Below, piece by piece: positions 19,211-28,303 of a stretch of 62,040 nucleotides of DNA; the first letter of the stretch is position 1, and every line of letters begins with the position of its first letter. Under the pieces are notes generated by a model. It made no database searches, had not been told where the DNA came from, and saw only the letters and a list, made by a program, of their open reading frames with translations. The DNA comes from Acidimicrobiales bacterium. Lineage in GTDB: Bacteria > Actinomycetota > Acidimicrobiia > Acidimicrobiales > Ilumatobacteraceae. A program made the position numbers and the translations under genes. The stretch lies in assembly GCA_030832455.1 (NCBI GenBank), contig JAURJB010000003.1:1-62040 (forward strand), given 5' to 3'.

Positions 19211-19927
19211 TTACGGCCTTGGGATCTCGCCGGTTGCGTTGAGTCGTGCCTGATGCCTTGCAGCACCCTTCAACTCGGGAGTCCAACCGGTGACAATAAA
19301 TCGTGTGCGCTCGCCGACGTTAACTGCATGGTCACCGATGCGCTCATAGAAGCGCGCAACCATCGCTAGCTGCACGGCAACTTGCAAATCAATTGCTTCC
19401 CGAGCGTGAATTTCAAAAATCTCAGCGATGAAACGGCGGTGCAATCCATCTAGGAACGAGTCCATGTCGTCAATTGCTGCTGCTTTTGCGGCATCGTTGT
19501 CTGCGAATGCTTCCATTGTGGAAATAAACAGTTGCTGAGCCTGCTCACTCATTTTGGCAATGAGATCTGCCAACTCTGGATCAATCTTGTGCCCATAAAT
19601 GCGGCGTGCTGCTTTACAAATGTTGACAGCCAAGTCTGCTGAGCGCTCAAGCTCACCTGCGATTTTGATCATGGATACCAACTGGCGAAGGTCACCTGCG
19701 ACAGGCGACTGCAGTGCGAGCTCTTGAAAACATTTATCCTCAATATCAATCGCACGAGCGTCAATTTCATCGTCGGCCTGCAACAAATAGTCGGCGCCTT
19801 CTAGATCGCTCTTCAGCAACACCGCTGTCGCTCGCGGAATTGCCTCAATAACCGATCGCCCGAGGACGAGCACCTCTTGGCGAATCTCTTCGATTTCTTG
19901 ATGAAACGTACGTCGCAGTTCTTCCAC
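19211..19927 (-). CDS. phoU: Phosphate transport system regulatory protein PhoU
   Basis: Two PhoU repeats: SPVAGDLRQLVSMIKIAGELERSADLAVNI and AMVARFYERIGDHAVNVGERTRFIVTG. Confidence 0.93.
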   Translation of the reverse strand: MEELRRTFHQEIEEIRQEVLVLGRSVIEAIPRATAVLLKSDLEGADYLLQADDEIDARAIDIEDKCFQELALQSPVAGDLRQLVSMIKIAGELERSADLAVNICKAARRIYGHKIDPELADLIAKMSEQAQQLFISTMEAFADNDAAKAAAIDDMDSFLDGLHRRFIAEIFEIHAREAIDLQVAVQLAMVARFYERIGDHAVNVGERTRFIVTGWTPELKGAARHQARLNATGEIPRP

Positions 19928-19997
19928 GTGTCCAACCTATTCTCTCTGGGTTACCTTGAGGCGAAGTTCAGATTACTACGAGGTGAACGAAGTCGAT

Positions 19998-22109
19998 CTA
20001 CCTCACTTGCGTGGCAACAACCCATTCATGCAATTTCTTCTGAGCATCACCCGAATCAGCCACTGATCCCACCCGCGTCCAATGGTTGTCGCTGTTCAGC
20101 AAGAAATGCGTTGATGTGTCATCAAGTAAAAATCCCAACACCTTGTCGAGCCACATGCGATGTTTTGGGTGTGTGAGTGGAGCAAGTGCCTCAACTCGCC
20201 CGTCAAGATTGCGTCCCATCATGTCGGCCGAGCCGATGAGATGCAGTGGCTCATCGTTGTCTAGGCCATGTTCAAATCGGTAGATCCTCGAATGCTCGAG
20301 ATATCGACCCAAGATGGAACGTACCTCGATGTTTTCAGACATACCAAGCACTCCAGCACGAATACAACAAATGCCGCGAACGATAAATTGAATCTTTACA
20401 CCGGCGCCACTTGCCCGGTACAACGCCTCGATTACCGCAGGATCTGAAATGGAGTTGATCTTGATCGTGATTCGTCCTGCATCACCAAATGTTGCTTCTT
20501 TGTCGATGAGAGCAATGATCCGATTCCGCAATTGGCGCGGGGCAACAAGTAACACTTTGTAGTTGGGCTCTTGTGCGTAACCCGTAAGAAAATTAAACAG
20601 TTCAGCAACATCGGATCCAATTTCGTCTTCACACGTGAAGAACCCGATATCTTCGTACAGGCGCGCAGTAGACGAGTTGTAGTTTCCCGTACCGATGTGA
20701 ACGTATCTACGCATTTTGTCTGGATCATTGCGTACAACAAGCACACATTTAGAGTGCGTCTTTAAACCAACGATTCCATATGTCACGTGGACACCGGCAT
20801 ATTCAAGTTCTTTAGCCCAAGTCACATTACGTGCTTCATCAAAACGTGCCTTGAGTTCGAGCACGACTGCTACTTGCTTACCGAGTTCTGCTGCATGGAT
20901 CAAATGTCTTGCAATTGCCGAGTCACCCGTTGTTCGATACAACGTCATCTTGATCGACTGCACTTGCGGGTCAGTCGCCGCCTGCTGCACAAATGTTTCC
21001 ACCGATGAGCTAAACGACTCATGCGGGTGATGCACCAGTAATTGACGCTCACGAATGACCGAAAAAATTGACCTCTCGCCGTCTTCAACGGCAAGTAAAC
21101 GGCCAGCCGTGAGAGGCGGCCACGGCTCATGTCGCAACGCAGCAAAATTCAAGTTAGCCAACTGATTCAAGGCGGTTAAGTCGATAAATGCCTGTCTTCG
21201 CACGACATCTTCGGGTTCAAGCTCAAGCTCTTCAACCAACAACGCAACCAAGTCCACCGACATTGCCTTAGGAACTTCTAATCGAACTGCTTTACCGAAC
21301 CGTCGACGACGCAACTCCATCTCAATGGCCACCAACAAGTCTTCTGCGTCTTCGTCATCTACAGAAAGGTCGGCATTACGCGTGACTCGGAACGCATGGC
21401 ATTGCACAATTTCCATTCCCGGAAACAGTCGCGGCAAGTTTGCGCTCACCACTTCTTCGATGCTGACAAATGTCAACGAATCGGGCAGCTGAAAGAAACG
21501 TGGAAAAGTTTGCGGCAATTTGACTCGCGCGAATCGTTCTTCGCCGGACTTGGGATCGCGAACAACAATGGCAAGGCTTAATGCCAGGTTTGAAATGTAG
21601 GGAAATGGGTGTGCTGGATCGACTGCAAGCGGGGTGAGTACCGGAAACACCCGTGACTCGAAGATGTCGCGCAGATATGTACGGCCGGCGTCATCTATCT
21701 CGCGCCATGATGCAGTGCGAATTGAATGACGGGCAAGTTCAGGTACTAACTCATCTAGCCAGACACGTTCCTGGTGCTGCACTAACTGACGAGCAATGCC
21801 ACGAATTTCGTTCAATTGCTGAAGTGGGTCTCTGCCATCTGGAGTTACCGTGCGAACATCGCCTTCAACTTGACCCTTTAACGCAGCGACACGAATCTGA
21901 AAAAACTCATCCAGGTTGCTACTAAAAATCGAAACAAACCGACACCGTTCAAGCAGTGGTACACCAGTGTCGCTTGCCATCGCCAAGACACGGGCGTTGA
22001 AATCAAGCCAACTGAGTTCGCGATTGATGATTCGTGCATCGATACCCGAAGCGTAAGTAACAGGATTTGTTGCAAACCTGCGACGGAAGAAATTTCGCCA
22101 AGATGTCAT
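19998..22109 (-). CDS. ppk1: Polyphosphate kinase 1
   Basis: INRELSWLDFNARVL, YVHIGTGNYNSSTARLYEDIGFFT, EVRSILGRYLEHSRIYRF. Confidence 0.96.
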   Translation of the reverse strand: MTSWRNFFRRRFATNPVTYASGIDARIINRELSWLDFNARVLAMASDTGVPLLERCRFVSIFSSNLDEFFQIRVAALKGQVEGDVRTVTPDGRDPLQQLNEIRGIARQLVQHQERVWLDELVPELARHSIRTASWREIDDAGRTYLRDIFESRVFPVLTPLAVDPAHPFPYISNLALSLAIVVRDPKSGEERFARVKLPQTFPRFFQLPDSLTFVSIEEVVSANLPRLFPGMEIVQCHAFRVTRNADLSVDDEDAEDLLVAIEMELRRRRFGKAVRLEVPKAMSVDLVALLVEELELEPEDVVRRQAFIDLTALNQLANLNFAALRHEPWPPLTAGRLLAVEDGERSIFSVIRERQLLVHHPHESFSSSVETFVQQAATDPQVQSIKMTLYRTTGDSAIARHLIHAAELGKQVAVVLELKARFDEARNVTWAKELEYAGVHVTYGIVGLKTHSKCVLVVRNDPDKMRRYVHIGTGNYNSSTARLYEDIGFFTCEDEIGSDVAELFNFLTGYAQEPNYKVLLVAPRQLRNRIIALIDKEATFGDAGRITIKINSISDPAVIEALYRASGAGVKIQFIVRGICCIRAGVLGMSENIEVRSILGRYLEHSRIYRFEHGLDNDEPLHLIGSADMMGRNLDGRVEALAPLTHPKHRMWLDKVLGFLLDDTSTHFLLNSDNHWTRVGSVADSGDAQKKLHEWVVATQVR

Positions 22110-22179
22110 TGGTTGTTTACCGAACCGTGGCTTTCATGAGATCTGTTTGTCATCTGCGCACAAAGGCGACACGATGAAC

Positions 22180-22446
22180 CTATTCGGCGTCGTTGTAGCC
22201 GAGTTCCCACTCCACGCTGATGCGCTCGCGCTCGCCGTCGCGGTTGACACGCTCTTGGTTGCGACGGAACTGTGGGTCGTTTCGAGGCAATAACACCAAA
22301 CGGGCAAGGACGCGCGCCCTGAACTCTTCGAGCAGGTTGGCGTCACCATGATTGCTGTAGACCTCCCAGTGAGGTGCTGCAGGGCCCAAATAGACGATTC
22401 GGGCGTGACCACGGGATGGTTCGGTAACTGCTGTTGCTTCTGACAC
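22180..22446 (-). CDS. Small protein of unknown function
   Basis: 88 aa, RIVYLGPAAPHWEVYSNHGDANLLEEFRARVLARLVLLPRNDPQFRRNQERVNRDGERERISVEWELGY; coherent composition, divergent from whiB. Confidence 0.55.
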   Translation of the reverse strand: MSEATAVTEPSRGHARIVYLGPAAPHWEVYSNHGDANLLEEFRARVLARLVLLPRNDPQFRRNQERVNRDGERERISVEWELGYNDAE

Positions 22447-22492
22447 AGCCCATACGATATCGGCAAATTTGGGCTAAGTTGAGGCCAACCCC

Positions 22493-22747
22493 ATGAACAA
22501 TGCGATTCGGTCTACCGAGTGGATGAGCGAAGGCAACTGCAGGAATTTTCCTCCTGCAGTGTTCTTCCCCGCTGATGGTGCAGGCGTTGACCGCGCCCGT
22601 TTGATTTGCGCCACCTGCCCGGTCACCGAACCATGTCTTGAGTACGCCCTCGCTGAACACATTGACCACGGCGTGTGGGGTGGGTGCTCAGAGCGCGAGA
22701 GACGACGCATCGCTAAGCGACGTCGTCTAGAAGTGAAAGCAGTCTGA
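22493..22747 (+). CDS. WhiB-family transcriptional regulator
   Basis: NCRNFPPAVFFP...ARLICATCPVTEPCLEYALAEHIDHGVWGGCSERERRRIAKRRR: four Fe-S Cys and GVWGG turn. Confidence 0.93.
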   Translation: MNNAIRSTEWMSEGNCRNFPPAVFFPADGAGVDRARLICATCPVTEPCLEYALAEHIDHGVWGGCSERERRRIAKRRRLEVKAV

Positions 22748-22779
22748 TTACGACAGATGCCTCAAAGTAGGCTCGCAAA

Positions 22780-24336
22780 ATGGCATCAGCGACGAACAGT
22801 GACACCATTGCTGCTCTCGATATTGGTACCAACAGTTTCCATATGGTGGTCGCCAAAATAGTTGACCAAGGTTTTGAAGTCATCGCTCGCGAAAAAGAGA
22901 ACGTCCGCATCGGCCACGGTGCAGGAGAAATGAAAGAGCTTTCTGCCGAAGCAATCGAACGTGGCATCACGTGTTTGCAGCGCATGCAGCAGGTGGCGCA
23001 GTCGTTGAATGCCGACATCGTCGCAGTTGCTACAAGTGCGGTGCGCGAGGCAAAGAATAAAGGCGACTTTTTGCGCCGTGCACGGAAGGACTCCGGGATT
23101 GACATCCAAGTCATTTCTGGCGTCGAAGAAGCACGACTCATTCATCTCGGTGCATTACATGCAATTGGTCAACCGGAAGCGGCGATGTTTTTGTGCGATA
23201 TCGGTGGTGGGTCAACCGAAATCGTGATCGGCAGCGATGACGAAGAAATGTTGGCTCGAAGCTTCAAACTAGGTGCTGTTCGACTTACCGATCGATTTTT
23301 CTCAACCGAATCGTTGCACCCTAGTGCCGTTGGCAGTTGTCGAACCTTTGTGCGCTCGACGCTGATGGTAATTCAACCTGACATCTCAGAACTTGGCTTT
23401 GACATTGCCGTTGCATCATCAGGGACCGCTGAAACTGTTGCGCGAATCATTCATGCTCAAAGCGGCCGGCCCGAGCCCAAGACGTTTAATCGCTACCAAT
23501 TCACGCGTGTTCAAGTAGCCGAAGTGGTGCAGGCGCTTGCCGCATGTTCAACCATTGAAGAGCGTCAGAAAAAATTTGGTATCGACAAGAACCGTGCTCA
23601 GATCATCTTGGCTGGCGCAATCATTCTTGAAGCAATTTGCGATGTGTATGGCATTGGAACATTGATGTTCAGCGACTACGCGCTGCGCGAAGGTTTGCTC
23701 ATTGATTCGCTACGCAGGCGCGGACTAGGTCCACAATCAAATGACCATGACCCTGCGATGTACAGCGTTCGCCAACTCGCCGAGCGTTGCGATGATCGCA
23801 TTGAACATTCCGAAAATGTTGCACGTCTTTCTGGTCAGTTATTCGATCAATTAGCCGAAACCCTCGATGTTCCCGCCGAATCACGACGTCTACTTGAAGC
23901 CGGAGCGCTTCTCGCCAATGTTGGGGTCGTCATTTCGCACTCAAAGCACCACTTGCATTCGTATTACGTCATTCGCAACTCCGAACTTGTGGGCCTCAGC
24001 GATCGCGAGATCGAACTGATCGCACAGATTGCGCGTTACCACCGCAAGAGTGAACCAAAGCTCGATCACGCTCCTTACGCGGCCCTCAGCCCGACCGACC
24101 AACACCTCGTACGTTCGCTATCGGCGTTGCTGCGGGTCGCCGTTGGACTAGACCGAACCCACGATGGCCGCGTGAAAAAGGTGGCCGTTACCGTTGGCGA
24201 ACAAGAGACGATCATTGAATTTTCGGGAAGCAAAAAACTTGATACCGAACTCAACGAATACGGCGCAAACGAACGCAAGGCGTTGTTAAGCGACGTGCTG
24301 AATACGCGTCTGAAAATCGTTAGCTCAAAGAGCTAG
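22780..24336 (+). CDS. Ppx/GppA exopolyphosphatase/pppGpp phosphohydrolase family
   Basis: IAALDIGTNSFHMVVAKI, ATSAVREAKNKGDFL, FLCDIGGGSTEIVIG; C-terminal HD-type region. Confidence 0.92.
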   Translation: MASATNSDTIAALDIGTNSFHMVVAKIVDQGFEVIAREKENVRIGHGAGEMKELSAEAIERGITCLQRMQQVAQSLNADIVAVATSAVREAKNKGDFLRRARKDSGIDIQVISGVEEARLIHLGALHAIGQPEAAMFLCDIGGGSTEIVIGSDDEEMLARSFKLGAVRLTDRFFSTESLHPSAVGSCRTFVRSTLMVIQPDISELGFDIAVASSGTAETVARIIHAQSGRPEPKTFNRYQFTRVQVAEVVQALAACSTIEERQKKFGIDKNRAQIILAGAIILEAICDVYGIGTLMFSDYALREGLLIDSLRRRGLGPQSNDHDPAMYSVRQLAERCDDRIEHSENVARLSGQLFDQLAETLDVPAESRRLLEAGALLANVGVVISHSKHHLHSYYVIRNSELVGLSDREIELIAQIARYHRKSEPKLDHAPYAALSPTDQHLVRSLSALLRVAVGLDRTHDGRVKKVAVTVGEQETIIEFSGSKKLDTELNEYGANERKALLSDVLNTRLKIVSSKS

Positions 24337-24343
24337 AGCGCAA

Positions 24344-24523
24344 CTACGCCTGTGGCGTGTCGTTGCTTGGGGTCTCGTCCGTGGTGCCTTTTGCACCTGC
24401 GGATTGACCCTTTTTGAACTCTTGCTGTGCTTGCCCAAGATTACGAGCAATCTTTGGAAGGCGCGAGCCAAACAAAGCGACAGCGATAACGATGACGACG
24501 ATACCTTCCCAACCGGAGAACAT
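24344..24523 (-). CDS. tatA: Sec-independent protein translocase TatA/E
   Basis: MFSGWEGIVVIVIAVALFGSRLPKIARNLGQAQQEFKKGQ: TM, FG and amphipathic helix. Start set to ATG 24523 from a TACCCT-N6-ATG leaderless arrangement. Confidence 0.88.
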   Translation of the reverse strand: MFSGWEGIVVIVIAVALFGSRLPKIARNLGQAQQEFKKGQSAGAKGTTDETPSNDTPQA

Positions 24524-24569
24524 GCTTACAGGGTAGCACAGGGTGCTCAAGATGCGATAAGCAGGAAAC

Positions 24570-25370
24570 ATGCTCGAATGCGTCATCAACATCAGCGAGG
24601 GGGGCAACCCAGCCTTGCTGCAATCTCTGTCCACCACTCTCGGAGCAGACCTCCTCGATCTGCATAGCGACGCCGATCACAACAGAAGCGTCTTCACGCT
24701 GGCAGGCACACAATCGGCTCGCATACTCGCACGTGAGGCACTCTCAATGTTTGATATTTCTGTACACGATGGTGTTCACCCACGTGTTGGAATAATTGAT
24801 GTCGTACCGTTTGTTGCGTTAGAGCCAAGCACATTTGACGATGCGATCTCTGCACGCAATGACTTCGCAAAATTTGCATCAGAAGAACTTGGTATTCCGT
24901 GTTTTTTGTATGGACCAGAGCGAACACTTCCCTACATACGTAAACACGCATTTATTGATCTACTTCCCGATTACGGTCCCGCTAATCCACATCCGACAGC
25001 AGGTGCAATTTGTGTTGGCGCGCGGCCAATATTGGTTGCGTACAACATCTGGCTAAAAGACTGCACGCTGGACACCGCCAAACAGATATGTAAGGAAATC
25101 CGTAGTGATTCGGTGCGATCGCTTGGATTGCAAGTTGGCCCGTCAGCTCAAGTCAGTCTGAACCTCATTGCCCCTGAAATCACTGGGCCAATGGCGGTGT
25201 ATGACGCTGTTGCACAACGAGCGCCAATTGATCGCGCTGAACTCGTAGGACTGGTTCCAGCTCGCGTGCTTGCAGCAATTCCACGCTCACGATGGGCAGA
25301 ACTTGATCTGTCGAACGAACGAACGATTGAGTGGAGACTTGCGCAGCGAAACCGATCGCTACAGAGCTAA
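24570..25370 (+). CDS. ftcD: Glutamate formimidoyltransferase
   Basis: MLECVINISEGGNPALLQSL, DLHSDADHNRSVFTLAG, DISVHDGVHPRVGIIDVVPFVAL. Confidence 0.9.
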   Translation: MLECVINISEGGNPALLQSLSTTLGADLLDLHSDADHNRSVFTLAGTQSARILAREALSMFDISVHDGVHPRVGIIDVVPFVALEPSTFDDAISARNDFAKFASEELGIPCFLYGPERTLPYIRKHAFIDLLPDYGPANPHPTAGAICVGARPILVAYNIWLKDCTLDTAKQICKEIRSDSVRSLGLQVGPSAQVSLNLIAPEITGPMAVYDAVAQRAPIDRAELVGLVPARVLAAIPRSRWAELDLSNERTIEWRLAQRNRSLQS

Positions 25371-25388
25371 ATCAGCTAACGAGAAGTA

Positions 25389-25664
25389 TTACGCAGAAGC
25401 GATGTTGCGCGTTGCTTGAGCACGCTGACGACGAAGACGACGTCGTTCACGCTCGGACAAGCCGCCCCAAATGCCGAACTTTTCGCCGTTTGCAAGCGCA
25501 TATTCAAGACATTCACCACGAACAACACAGCCGCGACATACTTCTTTTGCCTCGCGAGTGGATGCACCACGCTCTGGGAAGAAAAGGTCTGGGTCTACAC
25601 CGAGGCAGTTTGCTTGGTCTTGCCATGCGCGATCTGCGCTCAACGTAATATGACTTTCTTCCAC
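25389..25664 (-). CDS. WhiB-family transcriptional regulator
   Basis: WQDQANCLGVDPDLFFPERGASTREAKEVCRGCVVRGECLEYALANGEKFGIWGGLSERERRRLRRQ. Confidence 0.95.
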   Translation of the reverse strand: MEESHITLSADRAWQDQANCLGVDPDLFFPERGASTREAKEVCRGCVVRGECLEYALANGEKFGIWGGLSERERRRLRRQRAQATRNIASA

Positions 25665-25783
25665 GAAATATTCCTCCCTAGTTCCTCAGCCAGTCGCGTT
25701 CCCGCGCCTACACCGAGGTAATTACAACGATGTCATTGTGGCAAAGATACGGGGAAAATGCAAATACGCTCGGGTTTTGCGAC

Positions 25784-27712
25784 TTAACGACGTCCAGCCA
25801 TCGTTCGCTTGTGATTCAAAAAATCAACCAACACATAGTCGCCCAATGTGTCGGGAGTAGTGAAGAAAGCCCTGCCTTTATTGATCTTTGTGAGCTGTTC
25901 GATGAATCTGCGAAGGCCATTATCAGCATCAAGCATGAAGGTATTTATGCGAATTTGCTCCTTCGTACAACGTGTCACTTCTCGCAGTGTTGCCTCTACC
26001 GTTTCATGAACAGGGGGATAATTGAAGTAGATCTCACCACTTGGCATGATGTGCGCTGTTGGCTCACCATCGGTAATCATGATGATTTGCTTCGTCCCCG
26101 ACTGCCTCGCAAGCATTCTTCGAGCAAGCGTAAATGCATGATGCATGTTCGTTCCGTAGGCAAAATCCCACGACACTTCAGGAATGCTCTCTGGTTGTAA
26201 TTCGCGAGCAGTTTCGCCAAACCCGACAACCCCCAAATAATCCCTTGGAAATTGGGACGAAATGAGGTGGTGCAGAGCCATCGCCACCTTTTTTGCTGGC
26301 AAAAAATTGTCACGCATCGGCATGCTCATTGACAGATCTAACAACAGAACTGTTGACGAGCGTGTTGAATGCTCCGTCCGTTCAATCTCAAAATCCTCCG
26401 GATTCAGCGAAATCGGTAGTCCCGAACCATTGCGCCGAAGTGCGTTGCGCAATGTTGTGTGCAGATCAAGACGAAACGGATCACCAAATTCATATGGCTT
26501 TGTATCGTTCGCACGCTCATGACCAATTCCCGTTGCATCAACATGATGTTGACCAACCATGTCTTTCCGCAACTTGCCAAACAGCTCGCGCAACGCGTTG
26601 GCACCAAGTTTGCGCATTGCCCTAGGTGTCAATTGCAGCCGCCCCTCCCGCTGATCAATTAAGCCCGCATCCTGCATCATTTTGGTCAATTTCGACAATT
26701 GATCCAGTGATTTCGCCGCATCATCGCCCAGCAGATCACGCACTTTGTCCATATCGGCTTCGGCCAACGCTGCCGGAGTACTTGCACTTTTCATCAGATT
26801 TTCCAACTGCTCCAAGTCAGACAAATCCTGCATTGATTGCATCGCCTCTTGAAATCCAAGTGGGTCCTGCCCAGAAAAGTCATACTGCTTTCCCCATCCC
26901 GCATCAGGGAACATCCCTTGCAGATTTTGCGAAAGTTGATCCATCTGCCAACGCAAATCCATGTCTTCGAGCAATTGATCAGAAAGTTGTTGCAACTGCG
27001 CACGTTGTTCTGGCGTCATCGAATTCAGCATCGCTTGCGCCATCGCCATCCGCTTGGCCATACCTTCAAGCAATTCGTCTAATGATTGCGGGTTTTCTGG
27101 AAAGAAATCACCAAACTCTTCCATAAATTGTTCAAACTGAGGATCTTCACCATTTCTTCGGCGTTCGAGCATGTTGTTGAGCGCAGCCATCATGTCTTTG
27201 GTTCTAGCCATCTGTTCGGGTGACATGTTTTGTACAGCACTGGACATTTTGTCAAGTTGTTGCTGCATCAATTGCTCGCGCAACTTTTCCATCAGGTTCT
27301 CGAATCGACGTTCGGCTTCCTTTGATTGAAAATCGTAATGCTGCAACTCACGAATTCGACCTGCAAGATCATCTGGCAACATGTCAAGAGTGAAGTTGTT
27401 TCCAGCGACATGACGCTCTTCGTCAACGATGTCGCTTAGCTCGTCAGCGATTTCTTGATACACGCCGCCTAGGTCGCCTCGCTCTTGAATCTGCTGTCGC
27501 TGCTCTCGTAAGCGTTTCATTAATTCACGCAGACCTGGAATCTCCCTGCCTTCTGCGTCACGCATTCCGTTTTGCATCAGCTTGCGCAACGCCGTGTTGA
27601 TATCCCCGTGATAGGTCAGATCATCAGCAAGCTCATCAAGCAACGCATCAGCATCAACCTCGAATCCGCGCTGAGTACCGTCCCAACGTGAGTAGGTAAA
27701 CCGAGATGCCAT
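25784..27712 (-). CDS. VWA-domain protein (Mg-chelatase D-like/Rv0959-like)
   Basis: MIDAS DLSMS in TVLLLDLSMSMPMRDNFLPAKKVAMAL; KQIIMITDGEPTAH; long Q/M/E-rich helical N-terminus. Confidence 0.88.
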   Translation of the reverse strand: MASRFTYSRWDGTQRGFEVDADALLDELADDLTYHGDINTALRKLMQNGMRDAEGREIPGLRELMKRLREQRQQIQERGDLGGVYQEIADELSDIVDEERHVAGNNFTLDMLPDDLAGRIRELQHYDFQSKEAERRFENLMEKLREQLMQQQLDKMSSAVQNMSPEQMARTKDMMAALNNMLERRRNGEDPQFEQFMEEFGDFFPENPQSLDELLEGMAKRMAMAQAMLNSMTPEQRAQLQQLSDQLLEDMDLRWQMDQLSQNLQGMFPDAGWGKQYDFSGQDPLGFQEAMQSMQDLSDLEQLENLMKSASTPAALAEADMDKVRDLLGDDAAKSLDQLSKLTKMMQDAGLIDQREGRLQLTPRAMRKLGANALRELFGKLRKDMVGQHHVDATGIGHERANDTKPYEFGDPFRLDLHTTLRNALRRNGSGLPISLNPEDFEIERTEHSTRSSTVLLLDLSMSMPMRDNFLPAKKVAMALHHLISSQFPRDYLGVVGFGETARELQPESIPEVSWDFAYGTNMHHAFTLARRMLARQSGTKQIIMITDGEPTAHIMPSGEIYFNYPPVHETVEATLREVTRCTKEQIRINTFMLDADNGLRRFIEQLTKINKGRAFFTTPDTLGDYVLVDFLNHKRTMAGRR

Positions 27713-27744
27713 ATGCGAACCATACCCCTAGGCTGAGGGCAGAT

Positions 27745-28296
27745 ATGCGGTTCAGGCGAACGTTCATCTTCGTAGACCTTTCTGGATTTACGGACTACAC
27801 CGAAAACTTCGGTGATGGTGCCGCCGCGCAACTGCTCGCAAACTTCCGTGGCGTGGCTCGGGCAGTTGGCTCCCATCAGGGAGTGCGAATTGATAAGTAC
27901 CTCGGCGATGGTCTGATGGCTGTTGCAGTAGAACCCGAAGATGGAATCACGTTTGCCATGATGCTGCAACGTAACGCTGCAGTTGCCTGCGCCCCTTTGT
28001 CATTGCGGATCGGCATCGCAACTGGCGACACCATGCTGTTCGAAGGACAGGACTACATCGGATCTGCGCCAAACATGGCTGCGCGACTGTGTGACGCCGC
28101 TGCTGGTGTGGGCACCCTCATTTCACTCGACCAAGCTGTCGATTTACCTGTTGGCGTGTACACCGTGCCCCATACACCTGTTTCGCTACCTGGCTTTGCT
28201 CAACCGATTGAGGTTGCTGTGCTTGCGGGCGAACCACTGATTGATGGTCGCTATGACATCAACGAAGTGTGGAATCGCTCCCCTTTTGTTGGCTAA
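27745..28296 (+). CDS. Class III adenylate/guanylate cyclase domain protein
   Basis: FIFVDLSGFTDYTENFGDGAAAQLL, VRIDKYLGDGLMAVA, DYIGSAPNMAARLCDAA. ATG 27745 preferred to 27706, which overlaps the divergent VWA gene. Confidence 0.87.
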   Translation: MRFRRTFIFVDLSGFTDYTENFGDGAAAQLLANFRGVARAVGSHQGVRIDKYLGDGLMAVAVEPEDGITFAMMLQRNAAVACAPLSLRIGIATGDTMLFEGQDYIGSAPNMAARLCDAAAGVGTLISLDQAVDLPVGVYTVPHTPVSLPGFAQPIEVAVLAGEPLIDGRYDINEVWNRSPFVG

Positions 28297-28303
28297 CAGG
28301 CCC

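Noticed and set aside
19998-22109. Checked ppk1 for loss of catalytic histidines
   Set aside because: Both expected His contexts (HIGTGNYN and LEHSRIYRF) are intact, so it looks ordinary.
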